A stretch of 41,462 bases of DNA from Sporodiniella umbellata (taxonomy: Eukaryota; Mucoromycota; Mucoromycetes; Mucorales; Rhizopodaceae), in NCBI GenBank assembly GCA_025677835.1, contig JAIXMR010000150.1:1-41462 (forward strand), in the 5' to 3' direction. Positions 1-12,537 of the stretch are shown piece by piece (within the stretch, counting starts at the first letter, position 1; each line of letters starts with the position of its first letter). A model generated the notes under the pieces. The model did not search any database. It was not told the DNA's origin and was given only the letters and a program-made list of their open reading frames with translations. The translations under genes were made by a program, and so were the position numbers.

Positions 1-29
1 GGTCTGGGAAACGGTACGTACTTCTTTTT

Positions 30-1022
30 TCAATTCATCCCACAGGAATTACGGGCTTTTGTTGTTGGTGTTTCTGATCTGAGTGAAGGTGTTAGGTGGT
101 AAATTACAAACTCGTCTATTGTTTTATTCAATAGTTTTTTGAATCGATCATTGGAGGCAAAAAGAGGGTTGGTACGCCATAATCCCCTACCATGATTCGT
201 ACTCACTATCTTTAGCTGAATAGTCATTAATGCATATCCGTCCATTCAGAGTTGATGAATGAGATGGAGGAGTGGTGAAGGCTTTGTCTGAAGTTGATTG
301 AGCTGTATATATAGTCAATTCTTGAGGATGAGTTTCCGCGTTTGAACGTCGGAAGTGGGCTGTTCAAGGAAGTTTGGGTCAGTTCATGGAACTGATTCAA
401 CATCAGTAGGTTCCGTAACTTTTGGCCATTGTGGATGTTATATTGAAGCTGGTTATCTGAGGACGATCGCTGGGGGTGTAGTTAAAGTCGCCCGTAATTA
501 TGAGTCGATGTTCCCGATTGAACTCACTGTCGTTGTTATCTATTGAGAATTTATCTTCGTGAATATTCCTAAGGGTAGAGAATATACTCAGTTGTAAGAT
601 GGAGTGGTAAAAACGCCTTCTCTCATTAGCAGAAGCAGGCGCATAAATAGTAATAAGAGTGAAAGGTTCAAATATGTGGTTCAGGTGGGAACGGTACAGG
701 CTATAAGTCGCTGGTCGATTGAAATGAAGGAATTTGATAGTTGAAGGAGCGGATTGAAAGAAATTATACCACAATGTTGCGACCATATCGAGGTAGAGGA
801 TTGGAATTTTAAATCTAGGAGACGTTGGGTTTCCATATCCTTAGCGTGTGTTTCTTGTAAGGTCAGGATGTCATGTGAAAGGGAGCGTAGGTATCGAACG
901 AATGTTGAGCTGACCTGTGGTTGTTGTGGTTTGGTCAAGCTCCGGCAGTTTAGGGATCCTACTTGAAGTAGGGAATGTTTGTTAAGTTTGGAGTCATAGT
1001 CAGTCTTATTCATAGGGTTCAT
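30..1022 (-). pseudogene. LINE ORF2 endonuclease domain (EEP fold), frameshifted
   Basis: Three successive minus-strand segments carry endonuclease/exonuclease/phosphatase landmarks in the right order. Segment 1022-681 has GSLNCRSL and LTLQETHA, with the catalytic glutamate. Segment 786-403 has LITIYAPA and LIITGDFN, the metal/DNA-binding GDFN motif. Segment 245-30 has GRGLWRTNPLF, matching the end of the LINE endonuclease domain. The segments lie in different frames, so at least two frameshifts are present. This nuclease nicks target DNA for target-primed reverse transcription; the present copy cannot make an intact protein. Confidence 0.82.
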
Positions 1023-1389
1023 AATTTAATTGTGTGGTGTGGTTATATGGGGTATCTCAAAGTGAGACCCCTTCTCGGTAACGGCTCGGAGGTACTCCCT
1101 TATTCGATCGAGTCGATCGACGGTGTCCGACAGGTTGTTGCTGAGCCATGGGTGTATCTGGTACGGTGGAATCCCCCAGAAGCGTCGTTGTATGGGTTTC
1201 TAGAAGTTCACTGACAGGAGAAGCTTGCGGGGAGGACTCGGTCTCAGGGGTAGTTCTACGTTCAACTCGATTTCCATTTCACCAAGGCTGTTGGTGATCT
1301 CGTAGTGCTGTCTAGGGGTTGTGTAGAAGGCAACTCGCTGAAGTCTATGTCTTCGAAAGGAGGAGTCGCTTCTCGGGAGCCCTGTGTAA

Positions 1390-2489
1390 TTACTGAAGGA
1401 GTTTGAACAGGTGCGGAATCTTGTTGGTAGGTATATAGCTATCATCGCTATATTTGCTCATGCTAGTACCTCGGGGTCTAGCTATGTTACGAGCGGTAAT
1501 GGCAGACTTAGGGGCTACTCTGCGCGGTCTCTTAGAAGTATCCGCGTCTTTGGGAGGGGCCCGTGTACAGTTGACACTAAGGTGGCCTTTAACTCCACAG
1601 GTGAACAAGATCGGTTCTCGGTTGGTCTCTCAGGGCAGTTTTCTCTGGTATGTCCCATAGCCTTACAGTATCGGCAAAATTTTGGCATTTTAGCCCATGT
1701 GACCAAAATATGGGTTTTGTCATTGTAATCCATTTTGTAAGTGAGATTGGGCTGGTTAATCGGATCGGATGTCATGTCGACTAGGACATGGCCGTTACCT
1801 CTGAACCACTTGGAGGAAATGTCGTCTAGGTGAAGATAACGTCCTGGACTTTTCCGTATCGGGAGAAGATTGAGATCAAGTTGTCCCTTGTATCTATTGG
1901 TGACTCTCCTGGAATACCACTAAAGTTAAAGCGGGTCAAGGACGAGGAAAATGCACGGGTAGCGGGGAAAGATGTTCGTCTAATGTGACAGGAATTTAAC
2001 TGCTTCCTCACAGAATTCTGGGGACGACAATCCTACTTCGATCGCGAGTGAATTGCCTTCTTCTTTATGGTGAAGGACATATCCAACGCCGAAGGGAAAC
2101 TTATCTCGAAGAAGATTGATAAATTCAATGTCTAAGTGTCTCAAGTGAGGGGGAACTGTGTAGAAAATAGAGTTCTCAGTGGTGCAGATCCTATACTCGA
2201 CAGGAGGGGTAGGATCAAGAGGGTCTGTCAAGATCGAAATGTGTTTAGGTGCTGATGTATCCGGTACCGCGGGCCGGCTGTTGACGTTGAGAGTGGCTGT
2301 CTGAGTAACTTTGACTACTCCAGGGTCATGGGGCTCAAGAGTGCCTTTAACGGCTGAAACGTAGCTCAAGGTTGGAGATGTCAAGACTTCCATCTCATTA
2401 GCGTTGCCCGTTTGTGGAGGGGTAGATGCACTAGGCGCACCTCGTTGTACCGAAAAGTTTATATCGGGAAGAACCATGGATGCTTTCAT
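1390..2489 (-). pseudogene. LINE ORF1 (gag-like, two CCHC zinc knuckles), frameshifted
   Basis: The first segment (2489-1980) starts at an ATG and gives a 169-aa Pro/Thr-rich N-terminus that reads into an RNA-binding-like region. The reading then changes frame at about 2000 and again at about 1800. Segment 1775-1515 contains the zinc knuckle CRYCKAMGHTRENC, a perfect C-x2-C-x4-H-x4-C. A second knuckle follows immediately in another frame (FTCGVKGHLSVNC), with its first cysteine codon changed. Tandem CCHC knuckles in a protein upstream of an endonuclease are typical of LINE ORF1 nucleic-acid-binding chaperones. At least three frame changes make this a pseudogene. Confidence 0.8.
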
Positions 2490-4983
2490 AATTATGATGG
2501 ATTCCCAAGTCTAGTTGTATCGTGGTTTTAAAAAGGTCAGTAAAGACAAATAAACTAAATACTCTATTTAACTTTGCGTTTTGCTACTTGTTAGTTTGCT
2601 TCCACCGTGAGAAAAGATTGAATAAAATAAAAAAAAATGGCTTAAACTTGTACTTTTTTTATAACGAAGGGCTTATAGGGTATGTGCATTTCTCAGTAAA
2701 TTGTTATATATCTAAGAATGAGCTAATAAAATAGAGTTGTTTTCTGTAAAAAGAAAGGAATAAAGTGCAGTTTTATTAATTGGGTATTCATACCACGCTT
2801 TTAATATATCAAATAAACAATCTATATGTTGAATAAAAAACCTAACTAACAGAGAAACCTGCTACTTCATTTTATAAAATCATACTTTTTAGTGCATATA
2901 ATTTATACCTAGAGTTTTGAAAGCTCAAAAATATAGTTCTGATTATACATATATACATTGCACTTTAATAAACTTTGGAGCGTTATTTAATTGAATGATT
3001 AATCTGCTAACAGAACTAATAAACATAATTTCGAAAACTTTTCAGCTATATTGTAAATAATTTGACAGCTCATATAACCTTTAGAGAAATTTTAGGTTGT
3101 TCATTTCTTAAATATTTTGTATACTGGTGTATTAGACAAGAGCTATACGCTATTTTTCCGAATATTTTATAGTCTCAAACAGGTATCCATGTAGTAAGTG
3201 CAAAGTTTTTTTTTAAGTTTACCAATATTTTCATAGTATTATGCTACCTCTATATAGTGAACTGAACAGCAAAGTTTTTAGTCTGAACAAAGTATATGCT
3301 CATAGCTTGTCAACATTGAAAACTTAATTAGAAAAGTACAGATGCCTTATGATAATAGAGAAAGTGATCAGATGTCAAAAAAATAGGTCGTTCAAGAGCA
3401 GAACTTATAAAATAAATAGCTTTGAATGTTTGTCAGCTATAATTGTTACTGTATATGTAAAAAAAAAAAAAAGAAGAAGTTCCAAACAAAGAGAGGAGAA
3501 CATGAAAAATTTACTATATCAAAATGTGTGTGCAAAGATTGAAGGCTGTTTCGTGTGCACCTTGGCTTTTCTAAGCTAACTGATTCTCCTTTGTTTTTGT
3601 TTACTCTTTTGTAGCACCTTTCCTTTTTTTTTTCTATTTCTATTCAAGACGCCGATAAAAGCTAAATTTTCAAATGACCTCTTTGTTTTTGAGGCCCATA
3701 CTAGGAGGCTAATATTTATACTAATATAGTTAAAGTTCACTTTACTTTTGTTTTAGAACAAAAATAAACGTCTGGTTAAAAAAAAAAGCTCCTTAGAACG
3801 CAAAAAGCCAAAGAAAATTTACATAAGGTTATAAAAAAAAAATATGTATAGCTCTGATAGTTTGTCTGTCTATTTTTAAGGTAGGATTTGCAAAAAAAGA
3901 AAAGGGAAAATCAAAGCTCCGTATTCATGCAAGTCTTTCTATACTTCAAATCTATTGGTTGAAAAAAAGATCAGAGCAAAAAAAAAGAACAAGCGCAAAT
4001 ACAAATTGAAAGAATGATGCAGTGTTAAAAAAAGTGATTGAAAGTTCAAGAGCATTTCATAGTAGTTTTAAGAAAAACCTGGTAAAAACAGACGAAAAAA
4101 AAAAGCAGAGTAAACAAGGGTAAATTAAAATAAAAAGACATGTGGTATAGTGTGCTGGGGCTGAACTTTAGATTTGCCAAGTCATTGTATCAACAGTGCT
4201 TTTTTGTACTACAGATTTTTGCTTGCCTACTGGCTACCTTCTCCTTTTTTTTCTTTTTTTTTTTTTTTTTTTTTTTTTTGAAACATTACAAGTTTTGGCT
4301 GAATGCCTAAGTTAAACTAAACTTTAAAAAAAAAAAGAGAGGGCCTGGAATTTATTTATTGTGGCTTTCGTTGGAATAAAACCAAGTTTTGAAAGTCCTT
4401 TGTTTATTGTTGACTATCAACAAACTTTTGATCTAATGACGGTACGCAATTCTCTTTTTAATTGGTTATCTGACTACTCGTGTACCCTTTCAGCTACCGA
4501 TCCACCTGTGCTACACACTAGAAAAAACTCCCAACAGCCCTTAATATATAGGATGAATAAATTGACGTTCAAGTTATCTCATAGTCAACAGTAACTATTT
4601 TTGGATCGGTGCTGGTATTTAGACCTATCTCTGGTCAAGAGGCATTAAACAGAAAAGTATTTAAACAAATGATATTTGCAGGCTTTTTTCATACATCTTC
4701 ATCATATCAAACTCTCTTCTGATGAAAAGCTACAATATCTCTATGGTCTACATACCTCTATTATCTGCTATCTTTGGTCCAAATAATTAACACATACATC
4801 CAAGTCAATCAATTAAAAACTCTGCCTCATCTTAGTCAAAACCAACTGCAAACTTATCAAGATACCCAAGTCCATGGCTTATACATGCTCTAGTCAATAC
4901 TATGCCAACCTTTTCTACAAAACTATATATTAGTCTCATCAAAAAAGCCACTTGGTCAATATATTTTGGTATCTACCATCATC
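2490..4983. other. AT-rich intergenic DNA, no gene recognised
   Basis: The interval is very AT-rich with many A or T homopolymers, including T26 at 4254-4279. The open stretches present (3349-3579 and 4361-4594, plus strand) have low-complexity or unmatched translations with no domain I recognise and no paired splice sites. I see no tRNA or rRNA signature. Confidence 0.6.
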
Positions 4984-5145
4984 TTCTGGTGCTCAGTCTC
5001 TGCTATCATCTTCTGGTGTTCAGCCTCTACTATCATCTTCTGGTGTTCAGTCTCTGCTATCATCTTCTGGTGTTCAGTCTCTGCTATCATCTTCTGGTGC
5101 TCAGTCTCTGCTATCATCTTCTGGTGTTCAGTCTCTGCTATCATT
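4984..5145. repeat. 27-bp minisatellite, six units
   Basis: Six head-to-tail 27-bp units begin at 4984, 5011, 5038, 5065, 5092 and 5119 and run to 5145. They differ only by single C/T or G/A changes. A degenerate partial copy precedes the first unit. Because 27 is a multiple of 3 and the unit lacks stops in several frames, both strands read as 9-residue repeats. The minus-strand frame repeats MIAETEHQK and the plus-strand frame repeats a Cys/Trp-rich unit. I treat it as a DNA repeat; a coding role is unproven. Confidence 0.9.
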
Positions 5146-5318
5146 CCCTTGTGCTTATTCACTGATACTTTTTCAATCTCTCCATTTGTGTACTACTATA
5201 CCTCATGTTTAGATGACAACTTCACTCTTTGGCATTTTGTCTATGGTTGCTCCAACAATGGCTCTCCTTTGGTAGGTAGGTATTTCGAACTGTTGCTTTT
5301 CACAGTCTTACTTCCATG

Positions 5319-5432
5319 AACACAAGCTTAGTCTTGTGTTGGTAAGACGTTGGTGTCTGGTCATTGATCGTAGTGCAGGGTTGCGGCAACCCTCTAGGCG
5401 TAGACCAAAAGCATACTTGAGTATTTTTTTTT
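5319..5432 (+). ncRNA. Possible small structured RNA (three hairpins plus T-run)
   Basis: Three inverted repeats lie within 114 bases. An 8-bp stem pairs 5319-5326 with 5333-5340 around a 6-base loop. A 7-bp stem pairs 5377-5383 with 5387-5393 around a 3-base loop. A 4-bp stem pairs 5413-5416 with 5421-5424. The last hairpin runs directly into T9 (5424-5432), which resembles a Pol III terminator. I could not match it to U1-U6, SRP, RNase P, 5S rRNA or any tRNA, and the B-box-like stretch is poor. It may be a chance or transposon-derived structure. Confidence 0.15.
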
Positions 5433-8010
5433 GTTTTCGTATTTAGGTTGTCAAGACTACTGCTGCTTTACCACGTTGCCTGCCAAAGAGTGATTGTCTG
5501 TTAAACTTAAAGTACCTCGACTTTATTCAAAGCCTGTCAAATTTACAATTCTGCTTAAACTTATATTCTCAAAACTATACTTTTTTCAAAAAAAAAAAAA
5601 ACCCTTCTACTATCAACCCCACAAATAAAAGCCTTCTGTAGTACACAAAAAAATTTTTATTATTATTTGTTACAATGTCTTTGTCTTATAAACAACAATA
5701 CAAGAGCTCTTCGTGTTGTTTCATACTTCTCCGTTTATTTCCCTTTCAAGCTGATACTAGCAACAAACTTCGATGTGATGCTTACCTTTGTTCCTAGCGT
5801 TTAAATCAATGTGTCTTTCTAGAGATTGTTGTGTATTATGAAGGAGAGAACACATATCTTTTTTGAGTGAATAAGCAGGTAAATAAATGAACGGATGTAT
5901 GGTTAATTAAATGAATTAATAGATTGATGGGCAGATGACTTCTTGAAAATATAGGATCTAGAACAAAGAGTAATGTAGAGCCGAACGTAAAATTCTGTAT
6001 ATGAGTCATTATAAAGTCTAGTGCAAAAGTTAATGTAGATGCTGGCGTAAAACACAGAGTTGAATTAGTGTAAAAATCAGTACTCTAGTATGAATTATGC
6101 TTCAGTCGAGATTGGTGTTGAGGCACAAGCACAACTGTATGGATACCAAAAATACGATTTCACTCAGCACGCCGTTTACTGGCAAACCTTATAATCAGCA
6201 AGTAAAAGCAATATACACAAGCTATTGTACTTTCGATAGTTTTGGCTATATGCTTTATTAAGCTTGAAATCTTACATTCAGAAGAAAAGACATTCGGGTT
6301 TTGAAAACATTATTGACTCAGGACTTGTGATTAACTCTACACCATGTAAAGTACGTCGGCAGGAAGAGAAGACAGAGCGATGGTACAATATCTACCCAAT
6401 AACAAAGGCCAAACAAAAAATAATGCCAAACACACGATTAGACCCAGTTTTTTAGTGCTTATTATCAAAATTGTAAAGCGCTTTTATGTTTGTTGACAGA
6501 AAGTCCCTGCCGTTATGCTCTAAAGGGAACGAACAACCAAACTGACTTTTGCTTCTTTGTATTAAAGATATTGGGGTTACTTGAAGTAAGCCTATAGGTT
6601 GCGACTTCCACCAGTGTATATGGTAAACACTACATAACGCTCCCATCCATAATGGTCATTCGAAAACCATTTCTTAAAGATTCTGAAACTAGCTTTAATC
6701 TCTTATTTCTTGTATACTCAATACAAGAGCTGTCTGATGACTGTTTTCACCATTGTCTTATTTTCTTTTTTCTCAGGAACACTCTAAAAAACTATCAATA
6801 GTCCCTTTTATCTCTGAGAAGAGTCAGGATTGTGCTTGTACCCGCTAGTTTTATGGTTTATATTTGATTTATTACAGTGACTGCAGCCCATTATGTTATC
6901 GTTGTCCATCAATAATCTATACAGAATAAAATCCAGATCTCCAAGATCAAATTTTCAGCAATAATAAGAAAACTCAAAGCATCTTGTCAATCATGTTGCC
7001 GTGGCAACTCAAAAAAAGTTGGCTTCATGATTTGACCAAAAAATATGTATATCTTCTTTTGTAAACACTCTGATTGATGATGACTAATTTTATTGCTTTC
7101 TTGATGTTTAAAGGTGAATAAAAAACCGTTTAGGGCTGAATTCAAAAATTCTGACGCAAGCTTTCTTCCTATGTAGATCCTCTTCGTTGCTTTGGTAATA
7201 GCTGAATCCAAATTAATGAATGTTGGGCTAAAAGCGTTGCAATTAAAGGCTATTAATATACTGATCTAAGACTATTTTGACCAACTTTATATACTTGATG
7301 CCTTTTTCTAATACCCATTACTTGGAGAAGTCTTGCTTTTGATTAATACCTTCCTTCAAAAGTAATTTTCTCTTCAATAAGGCGGTAGCCAAAAGCATTT
7401 TTGGTATTGTATTCTAACCATGATATTGTTTCTAGTCTGTTTGTCTCCTTTTTTTTTTTTTTGTTTATAGCCCCCGTTCTTTACTTTCTTGTTACTGTCT
7501 AAAAAATTTGATTGTGCCTTGTCCATTTAAGCAGCACAATGACACCTACTCCACTAATTTTTAACTACCAAACGTCTTATTGATTAGTATGCTCGGTTCT
7601 AGTTTTAGTTACATAATTCTTTTATAAAAAAAAAAACTACAGTATCAAAGATATGTATAGGAATCTGTATATAAACACTTCCACAGCAAATCGCGGACTG
7701 CGATCAAGCATAGACCACAGAAAAAGGGTTTAATACATAAAAACGACTCACAAGACAGAACAAAGAAATGTACTAAGATATGCATAAGCCTTACTTGTAA
7801 TCAATCAACACCCTGCATAACCATAAAGATATCATACAGGATAAAAAATGTCAGAATGCGATATTACCCAATATGACAGAGAGCGATAGCAAAAAAAAAA
7901 AAAAAAAATAGAGTTGAAAATAGTCCCACTACGCACAAACCAACAGGTAAGGACATAAAGCTATAAATCAACTTCATCACATTCTATTTTTGTAGCTTTA
8001 GTATTACAGC
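5433..8010. other. AT-rich intergenic DNA with unassigned open stretches
   Basis: No recognisable gene. Open segments at 6264-6455 (plus), 6452-6646 (minus) and 6987-7211 (minus; 74 codons from an ATG) have no domain I can name and no clear exon partners. A18 at 7891-7908 and several shorter homopolymers are present. The segments may be relics of mobile elements, but nothing identifies a family. Confidence 0.5.
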
Positions 8011-8249
8011 CTAGACCAAGAACATGGATTGAGCTTGCCTATATACATTTAGCGACTGAAAGACAGATTCAGCGTGGAGCATAGATGATGGCTTGTTCAA
8101 AGACTGTGTGATGACACTGACCCTATATAAAAATAGTTTTTTTTTTACTATCCTTCTCTTTCAAAAGTCAAAGGCTGGAAGCGTTACTTACCAGCGTACA
8201 TCTTTGAGCTTTTGTACAAGAAACTTATCTGGGTTTGTCACATCTGGGT
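8011..8249 (-). CDS. Possible spliced gene fragment, unknown protein
   Basis: Two minus-strand exon-like blocks fit together. The first (8249-8192) follows an acceptor ending TTATAG and stops at a consensus donor GTAAGTAAC. The second (8122-8011) follows an acceptor in a pyrimidine/AT tract ending ATATAG. Joined, they keep one open frame of about 56 residues, beginning DPDVTNPDKFLVQKLKDVRW and ending at a TAG. The strong donor and coding-like composition argue for a real gene or recent pseudogene. I found no convincing upstream exon or start codon and cannot assign a family. Open segments farther upstream on this strand (8643-8516, 9101-8904) might belong to the same locus. Confidence 0.3.
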
Positions 8250-10267
8250 CTATAACAAAATGAATAGGACACTACATATAGACTGAATTTTGGTCACTGA
8301 CAGTAAATATACTGTGCCACAATGGGACCATACGTCACAATCATAGATAGTGGTATCCAAATGAGTCACGGTCAAGTAACACAACAAACATAAAGGAAGG
8401 TTACAAAGCACAAGAGTTAAGTAACACCTAAAGCATTCATATTTCAAAAAGTATGAGAATTGCCTTGTCTTTAAGCCCTATTAACTTAGCTCACCTCTCT
8501 TGTTAACTACAATAATCCCGTCGTATATTTGTTTTTCCGCTTTGGTCTAAGTATTGAAGGTGAATTTACAAAAGAAGTTTTAAAACTGCATAGCCGTATG
8601 TTTAGTCTTAATGTGATCAGTTCAACGTCTAGAGCTTCAGCCATGTTAAAAAAAGCTTACGAAATGCAAGAATGCTTGCGACGCAAAAACAGAATCACAG
8701 CTAAAAGTTAGTAGACGAATATCGGTTTTCGAGAATATTTTCGTATAAAGCTAATAGTGAGAGTTGTCTGTAACATATTGAGAGGATATATGTTTACAAT
8801 TCGAAAAAAAGCCTGATTTTTTTGGGCTTATATGCACTCGAGAACACTATCTACAAGTCATATTTTTCGTGTTTGTTTGTCATCCATACTAATTCAAAAG
8901 CTCTCAATCTTTAGACAATACTTGTAAGGCACAATAGAAGAATTCTGTAACAATGTGTTTTTTTTCTATGTCTGCTGAAGCAAAAAGGTTACAGCGTTCG
9001 CTCATAAAATAATTCAAAACTCTGTATAAATCACACATTGTACTACGGCCTTTTTCTAACATGAAAAGAAGAAATAGCTTGATTTTTCTGTCTTGATACA
9101 CCCAATTACTATCTTACTAAGCCTGTTATTCGCAAGAAAAACGTAGACTCGATACCAAATCCTCTGTAACACCGTTAGTACATTGCCTCTTTATCAATTT
9201 TTGAATGTACTCTACAATAGGACATTCAGCTGACCGTCTATACAGAGAATTGGAGTTCAGTAGCAGATTTTTTCTAGTGTACATATAACTAGACTCATTC
9301 TGATATACAAAGCTCTAGCCGCTAAGATGCTATGTTATTTGCTTGTATTGTGTTATAATTTACTAGAGGATTTAGACAGCTATACAAAAATTCCAGTAAT
9401 CTACCTTGCCGATACGTAAAATGTCGAATAAAGACAAACGAACAGCCTCAGTGTTTGTAAAATAAAATAAAAAAAGAATCTAATTTAAAAACTAGAGATA
9501 TTTCTTGGCAAAAAGAAAGAAAATATCAATAAAAGGCTTTAGGCTAGACATAAAAATGAAAGTTCGCATCAATCAAAAATATAAGTGAGTTTCGTTCCAA
9601 CACCAAACGATTGGAAGTTTTTTTTTTTTTTTTTTTTTGCAAGGTTTGAGCTTGATATCGAATGAGTAGTTTTTGTGTGTTTGACGTATAACAGTATCGT
9701 AAATTATGTTGGATGTTTTATTTTTTCAAGTTTATTGATGTACATTTATCTTTACTATTGCTACTTTTAATTATTTTTCTTTTTTCCCTACCGTATTAGC
9801 TAAACTACATATAAGTAAGCACCGAAAGGTATTTGTGCTTTTTTGTTTCTGTAGCTTTCACAGAAACAGATTTCGAAATATCACAGCAAAGTATGAGATT
9901 TAGAGGCCAGTTCCACCTCTCGGCGTTTTAGATGAAAAGCAAACTATTTCATCTTCAAGTAGATTTACTAAACGCGCTTAATATCTTACTGGATTTTATA
10001 TATCGCCACGAAAATTTTGGTTGTTGAAGCTGAACACACTCAACAAATCAAGACCAGCGTCTATAGGTCTTTGCTTTTTGGTTTCGTGTTTTTAGAGTAT
10101 GCTATAGCTTCTCATTATCTTATGTGGGCCTGTCACTTTTGGTAAGTGTCATTAAAACAACGGGAAATGGGGAGAGTATATGGCTTTAAGTTGAAAGATA
10201 CTTTGGTATACATACTGACTGCCTTTCTCACTGTGTTTTTGTTCTGTCCCACAACAAGATCTTTTGC

Positions 10268-10299
<32 letters not shown>

Positions 10300-10377
10300 A
10301 ATCAAACCTTTTGTCAACAAAGTTGAGTGTTCTGTTGTTTGAAGGTGTACAAAAAAGTGTATTAAGGTTACTTATTT
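8250..10377. other. AT-rich DNA with unassigned open segments
   Basis: A plus-strand open stretch at 8529-8711 (about 60 codons, ending RRKNRITAKS) and a minus-strand one at 8904-9101 (65 codons) have mixed amino-acid composition but no domain I recognise. Nothing coding-like is evident from 9.1 to 10.3 kb. T18 at about 9619-9636 and A28 at 10268-10295 are the longest homopolymers. The A28 run reads as poly-T 83-110 nt downstream of the Siw14-like stop codon on the minus strand. Confidence 0.5.
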
Positions 10378-11250
<873 letters not shown>

Positions 11251-11432
11251 GTCAGATGTTATAGCAAAAAAAAAAAAAAAAAACGAAAAAGAAAAAGATT
11301 GCCCGAAAAAAAACCGCTGTATTTAAGACAACGGAATTTAAATTTCTAGATTATGTAAAAAAAGAAAAAGGTGTTGTTTACCCTGACTTTTCTTTTCTTT
11401 ACTTTTTTTTTTTTTATATATATCTTATTATT
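11251..11432. promoter_or_regulatory. Shared bidirectional promoter region
   Basis: The 182 bp between the start codons of the divergent phosphatase and Bsd2-like genes must hold both promoters. The phosphatase side is poly(A)-rich (A17 at about 11267-11283). The other side has a poly(dT) tract followed by an alternating TATATATATC just upstream of the Bsd2-like ATG. Poly(dA:dT) tracts are common nucleosome-depleting elements in fungal promoters. No specific factor site is recognisable. Confidence 0.5.
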
Positions 11433-12537
11433 ATGACTTCTTCTCGATACCAAAAAGTAAAGCGACGTCATTTTTTTCCGCTTCGAAATTAGGAAAAACG
11501 TGAAAGGCAAAAACTAACAATATTCTCCGAATAGCTAGTTTCTCATGAAGATGAAAACCACAGCACGGCCTCAAGTTCGACTCATGGGCCACAACAACGC
11601 ACACAGCAACAGAATGACCTACAAGACACTTTTGGGGAGTCTTTTGAAGAAGAAGAAGAAGAAGAAGAAAGAAATAATGACTCTGACCGATTAATTAACA
11701 CACCATCTACTCAGCCCTCTTCCTCTTATACCGCACCAGCCATATTACCTGTATCAAGTGATGGTGTGTTTTCAAACATTTCAGCCAAACCGGAATCAGA
11801 TAGCAGAAAACCAGAGGAAACCCCTCCTGTAAGACTGAAAAAAGCGAAAAAAAAAAAAAAAAGATATTTTATGACTTATCATCTATACAAGACATATGAG
11901 GAAGCAGCATCTGATGCGACACCACCTTATTGGCAAACAACCATTATTGCGCCTGCTGGTATGGGTGATATTGTATTGGTAGAAGGGATGCCTGTGGGCA
12001 ACATATTTTCGTTTTTTTGGAACTTGATGAGTAAGTAATATTTGAAGGATTTATTTTTTTTTAAAAAGCAAATTGTTTCAGTCTCTGCCAGTTTTCAATT
12101 TGTTGGATTTATGTTGACATATTTGTTACATACATCGCATGCGTCCAAGGTATATAGCCTTTTTTTTTTAGTGATCTTCTTACTTTCCCTAAAAGAAACT
12201 GAAATCAAAGTTCTGCTTGTTTTTACTAGCAAGGATCACGAGCAGGTCTTGGCATCTCATTGATTCAGACAGGATTCTATATCCGTAGTCGTAAGTTACA
12301 CACAAATCAATTAAAAGGAGTATTAATCTTTTTATAGGAGGCTCGTTGGAAGGCGACGACTACATTGATGAATCGCAGAAAAACAACGACAATAACTCGG
12401 TAGAGGCTGGAATTATCGCTTACATGCTTATGCTTCTTGGCTGGTTTGTCGTTATTCGGTCAGTCGCTGACTATCTAAGGGCAAAACAGATGGAAAAAAT
12501 CATTTGCTCAGAGCCAACCCCTGAAACTATTGTCTAA
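11433..12537 (+). CDS. bsd2: Bsd2/Ndfip-like NEDD4-ligase adaptor
   Basis: Six exons (11433-11456, 11535-11828, 11892-12030, 12082-12149, 12230-12290, 12338-12537) join to 786 nt, 261 aa. All junctions are GT-AG with consistent phases. The N-terminus is cytosolic, polar and acidic (poly-Glu run). It leads to a PPTY motif at residues 105-108, created by splicing of intron 2, then YEEAASDATPPYWQTT. Three hydrophobic segments follow, with the family signatures VGNIFSFFWNLM, FQFVGFMLTYLLHTSHASKQ and GSRAGLGISLIQTGFYIR, and a final helix near GIIAYMLMLLGWFVVI. Family members sit in Golgi/endosome membranes and recruit Rsp5/NEDD4-type ubiquitin ligases through PY motifs to sort transporters. That role is inferred from the family. 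It diverges from the Siw14-like gene. Confidence 0.93.

Larger units (their letters stand above)
1..2489 (-). mobile_element. Decayed LINE (non-LTR retrotransposon), 5' half
   Basis: On the minus strand, reading from 2489 to 1, there is a gag-like ORF1 with CCHC zinc knuckles followed by pieces of an AP-type endonuclease. That is the ORF1-ORF2 order of LINEs. The reverse transcriptase would lie beyond the left edge. The coding sequence is split over several frames with stops, so the copy is inactive. Base composition is clearly richer in G+C than the AT-rich DNA that starts at about 2500, which marks its 5' boundary. It has the same orientation as the LINE at the right end, but the two retained parts do not overlap, so a shared family cannot be tested here. 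Confidence 0.85.

Noticed and set aside
4984..5145. The 27-bp repeats as a CRISPR array
   Set aside because: Units are head-to-tail with no unique spacers, and the genome is eukaryotic.
4902..5319. Overlapping open frames over the minisatellite as a repeat-protein gene
   Set aside because: All are by-products of a stop-free 27-bp unit on both strands, with no start context, splice partner or domain.
8904..9101. Minus-strand 65-codon frame as a Spo11/Topo VI-like fragment
   Set aside because: A loose resemblance to the N-terminal helix region only; the catalytic tyrosine motif is missing and no Toprim domain follows.
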